A stretch of DNA of 64,000 nucleotides, from the NCBI GenBank assembly GCA_002375695.1, contig DFMO01000011.1, positions 322,523 to 386,522 of the forward strand. The letters are read 5' to 3'. The notes beneath the pieces were generated by a model. The model saw only the letters and a list, made by a program, of their open reading frames with translations. It ran no database searches and had not been told where the DNA came from. This stretch comes from Flavobacteriaceae bacterium UBA3591 (lineage in GTDB: Bacteria; Bacteroidota; Bacteroidia; Flavobacteriales; Flavobacteriaceae). This document shows, one piece after another, positions 59,739-64,000 of the stretch (position 1 is the stretch's first letter; every line of letters starts with the position of its first letter). A program made the position numbers and the translations under genes.

Positions 59739-60740
59739 ATGACCAAAAAGGAAGAACGCGATATTGTAATTTTAAATGAACACGTGGCGCTAGGCGATAG
59801 CAAAACGATAGATTTCAGCATTGCGAAACTCTATACTTCTACAAAGGTTGAAATTCCTATAATTATTGAACGCTCAAAAATACCAGGGCCAACAGTTTTA
59901 ATTACAGCAGGAATACATGGCGATGAAATAAACGGGGTAGAAATTGTACGTCAACTCATTGCTCGAAAGCTCAACAAACCTAAACGCGGTACTATAATTT
60001 GTATTCCTATTTTAAACGTGTTTGGGTTCTTAAACGGCAACCGTTCCTTTCCCGATGGACGCGACCTAAATAGAGTTTTTCCCGGTACAAAAACCGGTTC
60101 GTTGGCTAGTAGGGTTGCCTATTATTTCACCAAAAAAATACTGCCACACGCAGATTATTGCCTCGATTTTCATACGGGCGGCGCCAGCCGTTTTAATGCA
60201 GCACAAATTAGAATAAAACCTGGCGATAATCAATTACTTGAATTAGCAAAGGCTTTTAACGCGCCATTTACTGTTTATTCAAACACAATTGATAAATCTT
60301 ACAGAAAAACGTGTCAAAAGAAAGGTATTCCTATTCTACTTTTTGAAGGTGGAAAAAGCGCAGACAGCAACAAGCATATTGCAAAAGAAGGTGTTGATGG
60401 AATTTTACGGTTTTTAAAACACCTCGATATGCTGGACGATAAACACATACCTGCCACCCCAGAAAAACCCACTGTTATTATTGAAAAAAGCAAATGGATT
60501 CGCGCCTACCGAAGCGGATTGCTACACGTTAAAATAGACTGCAATAAACACGTTGAAAAAGGTGAGTTTTTAGCCACTATTACAGACCCCTATGGTAAAA
60601 TGCGTTTTAAAGTAACAGCCCCAAACGAAGGTTATATTATAAATGTAAACCAGTCGCCAATTGTTAATCAAGGCGATGCTATTTTTCATATTTCTACCCA
60701 AAAGACGGCAAATACCAAAGATGAAGAAATGGAGGATTAA
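59739..60740 (+). CDS. Succinylglutamate desuccinylase/aspartoacylase-family hydrolase
   Basis: 333 residues, M14-like zinc hydrolase. Zinc ligands His60 and Glu63 in GIHGDEINGVEIV and His145 in DFHTGG; NRSFPDGRDLNRVFPG carries the substrate-binding Arg residues. The C-terminal ~80 residues are a barrel-sandwich domain (GLLHVKIDCNKHVEKGEFLATI). Family members remove acyl or amino-acid groups from amino acids. Lying two bases behind rimK, it may undo or process glutamate tags; this is inference. The alternative is a stand-alone amino-acid deacylase. Confidence 0.85.
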   Translation: MTKKEERDIVILNEHVALGDSKTIDFSIAKLYTSTKVEIPIIIERSKIPGPTVLITAGIHGDEINGVEIVRQLIARKLNKPKRGTIICIPILNVFGFLNGNRSFPDGRDLNRVFPGTKTGSLASRVAYYFTKKILPHADYCLDFHTGGASRFNAAQIRIKPGDNQLLELAKAFNAPFTVYSNTIDKSYRKTCQKKGIPILLFEGGKSADSNKHIAKEGVDGILRFLKHLDMLDDKHIPATPEKPTVIIEKSKWIRAYRSGLLHVKIDCNKHVEKGEFLATITDPYGKMRFKVTAPNEGYIINVNQSPIVNQGDAIFHISTQKTANTKDEEMED

Positions 60741-60763
60741 ATTTTAAATGAAATATTACAAAA

Positions 60764-61327
60764 ATGGCAGACAAGGCTACACTGCGTATAAAATACAAAA
60801 GGCTGCGCGAGCAAATTTCTGAAGCAGCAATTAACGATATGAGTCTACAAATTGCAAATAAGGCATTAAAACTTCCTATTTGGGATAAAACGTATTATCA
60901 TATTTTTCTTAGTATTTCAGAAAAAAAAGAAGTGAATACCGATTATTTACTTCACATTTTACAAGGAAGGGACAAAAGTGTGGTAATCTCAAAATCTGAC
61001 TTTACAACGGGCCAAATGGATCATTATTTGCTGCAAGAGAACACGGTTTTAAAAACTTCAAAATACGGCATTCCCGAGCCAGTTTCTGGAATTAAACTTC
61101 CGCCCGAAACTATTGAAGTAATTTTTGTTCCGCTTTTAGCTTACGATAAAAATGGCCATAGAATTGGCTATGGCAAAGGCTTTTATGATCGTTTTTTAAG
61201 TAACTGTACTAAAAAAACTGTATTTGTAGGATTGTCTTTTTTTAAACCAGAACCCGAGATATTTAATGAAAGCACCGATATACCTTTAAATTATTGTGTT
61301 ACTCCTAAAGAAATTGTGGTTTTTTAA
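60764..61327 (+). CDS. 5-Formyltetrahydrofolate cyclo-ligase
   Basis: 187 residues, typical length. Converts 5-formyl-THF to 5,10-methenyl-THF with ATP. N-terminal KATLRIKYKRLREQIS, central PEPVSGIKLPPETIEVIFVPLLAYDKNGHRIGYG with the ATP-binding GYGKGFYDRFL. It starts 23 bases after the aspartoacylase-family gene and is probably on the same transcript. Confidence 0.93.
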   Translation: MADKATLRIKYKRLREQISEAAINDMSLQIANKALKLPIWDKTYYHIFLSISEKKEVNTDYLLHILQGRDKSVVISKSDFTTGQMDHYLLQENTVLKTSKYGIPEPVSGIKLPPETIEVIFVPLLAYDKNGHRIGYGKGFYDRFLSNCTKKTVFVGLSFFKPEPEIFNESTDIPLNYCVTPKEIVVF

Positions 61328-61381
61328 AAATAGGCTGTTATCTTTATAAAATAATAGTAATTCTCATAAAAATTAAAAACA

Positions 61382-61666
61382 ATGGAAACAACTAACCAAC
61401 CCATGGGAACTCCACCAGACAACAATCTGGTTTGGGCAATTTTATGTACTGTATTTTGCTGCTTGCCCTTAGGTATTGTATCAATTATTTACGCATCAAA
61501 AGTAAAAGAACGATGGGCGCAAGGCGATTATCAAGGTGCTCAAGAAGCAGCAGACGATGCTAAAAAGTGGGCCATTTGGGGTGCTGCATCGGCAGTAATT
61601 TTAGGAATTCTTTACGTATTATTAGTAGTTGTAATTGGCATAGGTGGCACTTTTGCAGGATTCTAA
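61382..61666 (+). CDS. CD225/dispanin-family membrane protein
   Basis: 94 residues with two membrane segments (about 19-38 and 68-92). The CD225 pattern is clear: NLVWAILCTVFCCLPLGIVSIIYASKV then GDYQGAQEAADDAKKWAIWG. Bacterial members have no settled function. Its last 23 bases overlap the DUF2752 gene. Confidence 0.85.
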   Translation: METTNQPMGTPPDNNLVWAILCTVFCCLPLGIVSIIYASKVKERWAQGDYQGAQEAADDAKKWAIWGAASAVILGILYVLLVVVIGIGGTFAGF

Positions 61667-62072
61667 TAAATATTTAAAAATAGGCCTCATTCTTTTTTTG
61701 GGTGGGGTCTTTTTCTGGCTGTACTACAACTATAATCCGGCCGAAAATTCTTTTTTTATACCGTGTCCCTTTCATTATGCTACCGGCCTTCACTGTCCCG
61801 GCTGTGGCTCACAACGCGCAATTCATCTAATTTTTAAGGGAGATATATTAGGCGCTTTTCGGTTTAATCCGTTACTGGTTTTAACCCTACCCATTGTTAT
61901 TTACGGTTTATCAATAACAATATTAAATTGGGTTTTTAAAACCAAGTATCGCTTTAAATTGTTTTACAGCAAACTATTTATCTTCGGTTATTTTGGATTG
62001 GCGATTTTATACTGGGTTTTGCGCAACATAGATAGCTATCCTTTTACTCTGCTCGCCCCTTCGGGAACTTAA
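61644..62072 (+). CDS. DUF2752 membrane protein
   Basis: 142 residues from GTG 61644; no ATG is available, and the domain starts soon after. Three hydrophobic helices. The diagnostic motif CPFHYATGLHCPGCGSQRA (39-57) has two Cys pairs, followed by a helix with FRFNPLLVL. Usually next to CD225 genes in Bacteroidota, as here, suggesting a shared membrane role that is still unknown. It ends three bases before the convergent lspA stop, with no room for a terminator. Confidence 0.82.
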   Translation: MALLQDSNKYLKIGLILFLGGVFFWLYYNYNPAENSFFIPCPFHYATGLHCPGCGSQRAIHLIFKGDILGAFRFNPLLVLTLPIVIYGLSITILNWVFKTKYRFKLFYSKLFIFGYFGLAILYWVLRNIDSYPFTLLAPSGT

Positions 62073-62075
62073 CTA

Positions 62076-62684
62076 TTAGGCAGTTTCCTTCTTCGGAAAT
62101 GCTTTTTTATTAAAAATGAGTAACAAAATTACGCCTACGCTAATTGCCGTATCTGCAATATTGAAAACAGGATCGAAAAACGTAAAATACTGTCCGCCCC
62201 AAAATGGAATCCATTCAGGCAACACACCTCCATAAAGTGGAAAATATAGCATATCTACTACTTTCCCGTGAAACAAGGTTCCGTAACCACCACCTTCTGG
62301 AAATAAGGTAGCAACTTGTTGATGACTGTCGTTAAATATAATGCTATAAAATACAGAGTCTATAATATTACCCAACGCGCCTGCAAATATAAGAGCGATA
62401 CAAAATATAAGTATGCGAGGCATGTTTTTACGTACCGAATCCCATAACCAGTAGCCAATACCGCCAATGGCAACAATTCTAAAAAGCGTTAAAAATAGTT
62501 TCCCGTATTCGCCAGGAATTTTAGCGCCCCACGCCATCCCTTCATTTTCTACAAATAGTATTCGAAACCAGTTAAAAACACGAATTTCTTCGCCTAAAAC
62601 AAAGTTTGTTTTTATATAAAATTTAGAAACTTGATCTATAATTAAAATCAAGATAATTATTAGCGTGGCTTTTTTTAGGCTCAT
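62076..62684 (-). CDS. lspA: Lipoprotein signal peptidase
   Basis: 202 residues. Membrane aspartyl protease that removes signal peptides from prolipoproteins; several substrates are encoded in this window. Four helices; catalytic Asp109 in GNIIDSVFYS and Asp178 in FNIADTAIS, plus the N-terminal IDQVSKFYIKTN and VENEGMAWG. The 30-residue insertion between the two Asp motifs (GGGYGTLFHGKVVDM) makes it longer than the ~165-residue E. coli enzyme and is usual for Bacteroidota. Confidence 0.94.
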   Translation of the reverse strand: MSLKKATLIIILILIIDQVSKFYIKTNFVLGEEIRVFNWFRILFVENEGMAWGAKIPGEYGKLFLTLFRIVAIGGIGYWLWDSVRKNMPRILIFCIALIFAGALGNIIDSVFYSIIFNDSHQQVATLFPEGGGYGTLFHGKVVDMLYFPLYGGVLPEWIPFWGGQYFTFFDPVFNIADTAISVGVILLLIFNKKAFPKKETA

Positions 62685-62763
62685 AGTTTATTTTGGCTTT
62701 TTACATCGAAAATAAATAATGAATAATTTAAAAAGCAATTAACATTATTACGTAAAAGCGCTG

Positions 62764-62771
62764 CAAAAATA
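62764..62771 (-). promoter_or_regulatory. Probable -7 box of lspA
   Basis: TATTTTTG followed by C on the minus strand, 79 bases before the lspA ATG. No TTTG box at the right distance. Confidence 0.45.
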
Positions 62772-62877
62772 GCAATATTATTTGGTTTGTTGAAGGTTAA
62801 TATTTAAGAGATGAAGATTTAAAAATTCAACTAAAAAAAATTGTAAAATGATCAATTTTCGAGCTAATTTTTAAAAT

Positions 62878-62907
62878 AAAAAACCCCAACTAATGTTGGG
62901 GTTTTTA
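62878..62907 (-). terminator. Terminator after the DksA/TraR-like gene
   Basis: AAAACCCCAAC / GTTGGGGTTTT hairpin with a four-base loop, followed on the minus strand by T-rich sequence. It separates the ileS-dksA transcript from lspA. Confidence 0.82.
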
Positions 62908-62952
62908 ACAATACAATAAAAATGTGTTATTTATACTATGGGGAATACGCAA

Positions 62953-63336
62953 TTACTTTTGTAAATTTTTAGCCTCAATGCTAAGTGTTGCGTGTGGCAC
63001 TAATTTTAAGCGTTCTTTATTAATTAGCTTTCCAGTTACACGACATACACCATAGGTTTTATTTTCAATACGCACTAACGCATTTTTAAGGTCGCGAATA
63101 AATTTTTCTTGTCGAATTGCCAATTGCGAATTCGCCTCTTTACTCATCACCTCACTACCTTCATCAAATGCTTTAAATGTTGGCGAAGTGTCGTCTGTAC
63201 CGTTATTACTATCGTTTTTATATGAGCTTTGAATAAGCTCTAATTGCTCTGTGGCTTTTCTTATTTTTTCGTTTAAAAGTGCTCTAAACTCTTCCAGCTC
63301 TGCGTCTGAATATCTAACTCTTTCTGTTTCTCCCAT
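62953..63336 (-). CDS. DksA/TraR-family protein with degenerate zinc site
   Basis: 127 residues. N-terminal coiled-coil (about 10-90, SDAELEEFRALLNEKIRKA and AIRQEKFIRDLKNALVRIE), then the DksA-type C-terminal segment YGVCRVTGKLINKERLKLVPHATLS. Of the four Cys that bind zinc in canonical members only Cys98 remains; the others are replaced (Thr101 and C-terminal positions). The coiled-coil suits binding in the RNA polymerase secondary channel, as for DksA, but this is inferred. It starts two bases after the ileS stop, so it is cotranscribed with ileS. Confidence 0.85.
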   Translation of the reverse strand: MGETERVRYSDAELEEFRALLNEKIRKATEQLELIQSSYKNDSNNGTDDTSPTFKAFDEGSEVMSKEANSQLAIRQEKFIRDLKNALVRIENKTYGVCRVTGKLINKERLKLVPHATLSIEAKNLQK

Positions 63337-63338
63337 AA

Positions 63339-64000
63339 TTAATATTTTTTAATACTTATAAGTGTTTCAATCTCGTCGAATGCAATTTCTGTACCCTTTT
63401 CAATATTGGGTTGAAATTGTAAAACCGCTGTCAATGTTTCCTCTTTAATATACTGTAAGTTTTGATTAACTGCCAACTCTAACACTTTATTATTTTTAAG
63501 AGCTACTTCTATTTTGTTTGTCACTTCAAAACCACTGTCTTTTCTAAGGTTTTGAATTCGGTTTACAAGTTCTCGAGCAATCCCTTCATTTTTTAACTCG
63601 GGTGTAATAGTTACATCGAGTGCAACAGTTACCCCATTTGCGTTAGCAACTAACCAACCCTCAATATCTTGCGAGCTAATTATTACATCTTCAGGCGCCA
63701 ATGTAACACTTTTTTCGTTAATAAAAACTGATATTTCACCCTCTTTTTCCAAAGTGTTTATTTGACTTTGATCAAAGTTTGAAATAGCAGCTGCCACGGC
63801 CTTCATCTCTTTTCCAAAGCGTGGTCCCAGCGCCTTAAAGTTTGGTTTTATTTGTTTTACTAACAGTCCGGAGCCTTCGTCAATAAGCTCAATTTCCTTT
63901 ACGTTCACTTCGCTTTTAATTAATTCTGAAACGGCTAAAATTTCTTCCTTTTCAGAATCTTCTAAAACCGGAATCATTATTTTTTGCAAAGGCTGACGAA
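63339..64000 (-). CDS. ileS: Isoleucyl-tRNA synthetase, C-terminal part (cut by window edge)
   Basis: About 220 C-terminal residues; the frame continues past the right edge, where the last in-window codons read RQPLQKIMIPV, the conserved step into the C-terminal domain of Bacteroidota IleRS. The visible part has ELIDEGSGLLVKQIKPNFKALGPRFGK, EGWLVANANGVTVALDVTITPELKNEGIARELVNRIQNLRKDSGFEV spread over 110-190, typical of the anticodon-side extension in this group. The TTG at 63989 is not the start. It leads the ileS-dksA pair. Confidence 0.92.
   Translation of the reverse strand, partial: RQPLQKIMIPVLEDSEKEEILAVSELIKSEVNVKEIELIDEGSGLLVKQIKPNFKALGPRFGKEMKAVAAAISNFDQSQINTLEKEGEISVFINEKSVTLAPEDVIISSQDIEGWLVANANGVTVALDVTITPELKNEGIARELVNRIQNLRKDSGFEVTNKIEVALKNNKVLELAVNQNLQYIKEETLTAVLQFQPNIEKGTEIAFDEIETLISIKKY

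Noticed and set aside
1..64000. tRNA or rRNA genes
   Set aside because: No cloverleaf-like segment or rRNA-like sequence was recognised in the intergenic regions read.

Overview
The window comes from a marine-type member of the Flavobacteriaceae (Bacteroidota). DNA is AT-rich. Promoters follow the Bacteroidota pattern TTTG-N(17-23)-TAnnTTTG (clearest before rplU, sdhC and thiL), with little Shine-Dalgarno signal. Gliding and type IX secretion (T9SS) genes are present (gldE, gldD, a SprF/PorP-like protein, type A and type B sorting domains), as are family-typical orphan domains (DUF4199, DUF2480, DUF3078, DUF5689). I cannot fix the genus. No tRNA, rRNA, CRISPR array or prophage was seen.

Layout. 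1-3.4 kb: the 3' end of gldE, gldD, a membrane protein, then rplU-rpmA (L21 carries an extra helix-hairpin-helix tail). 3.4-8.8 kb, minus strand: a secreted transglutaminase-like protein, a DUF1028 protein and the succinate dehydrogenase operon sdhC-sdhA-sdhB. 8.8-16.3 kb: a large Asp-box beta-propeller protein, an SDR oxidoreductase, Xaa-Pro aminopeptidase, an alpha/beta hydrolase, a small Cys protein and thiL. 16.5-21.3 kb: a four-gene envelope cluster (choice-of-anchor B T9SS cargo, a predicted seven-bladed propeller lipoprotein, MbnP-like, MbnH-like di-heme protein). 21.4-29 kb: the SUF iron-sulfur assembly operon (sufA, B, C, D, S, E, a SufT-like protein, DUF2480), with two small lipoproteins embedded. 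29-36.9 kb: DUF3078, hflX, then a T9SS type B adhesin with SprF and an OmpA-family protein.

36.9-39.7 kb is the one clearly accessory region. It is a REP/RAYT island holding one apparently intact RAYT transposase, two internally deleted RAYT derivatives, at least eight GC-rich palindromic REP units, two orphan secreted proteins and gene fragments. It sits between the real 3' end of a DUF5689 gene and a decayed copy of that same 3' end. The deletion derivative and the intact element share an 80-base identical terminus.

39.7-64 kb: a DUF5689 lipoprotein, TonB-dependent receptor and secreted endonuclease set; a second TonB receptor; an M23 peptidase in which a zinc-ligand His is Cys; DUF3108; tyrosine catabolism (hppD, hmgA); a patatin/barrel protein; uvrC. 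Next comes a tightly packed set rimK-like, retropepsin-like protease, second rimK-like, and aspartoacylase-family enzyme, a candidate ligase/hydrolase system for amino-acid tagging of a protein or peptide. The window closes with 5-formyl-THF cyclo-ligase, CD225 and DUF2752 membrane proteins, lspA, a DksA/TraR-like protein with degenerate zinc ligands, and the 3' end of ileS.
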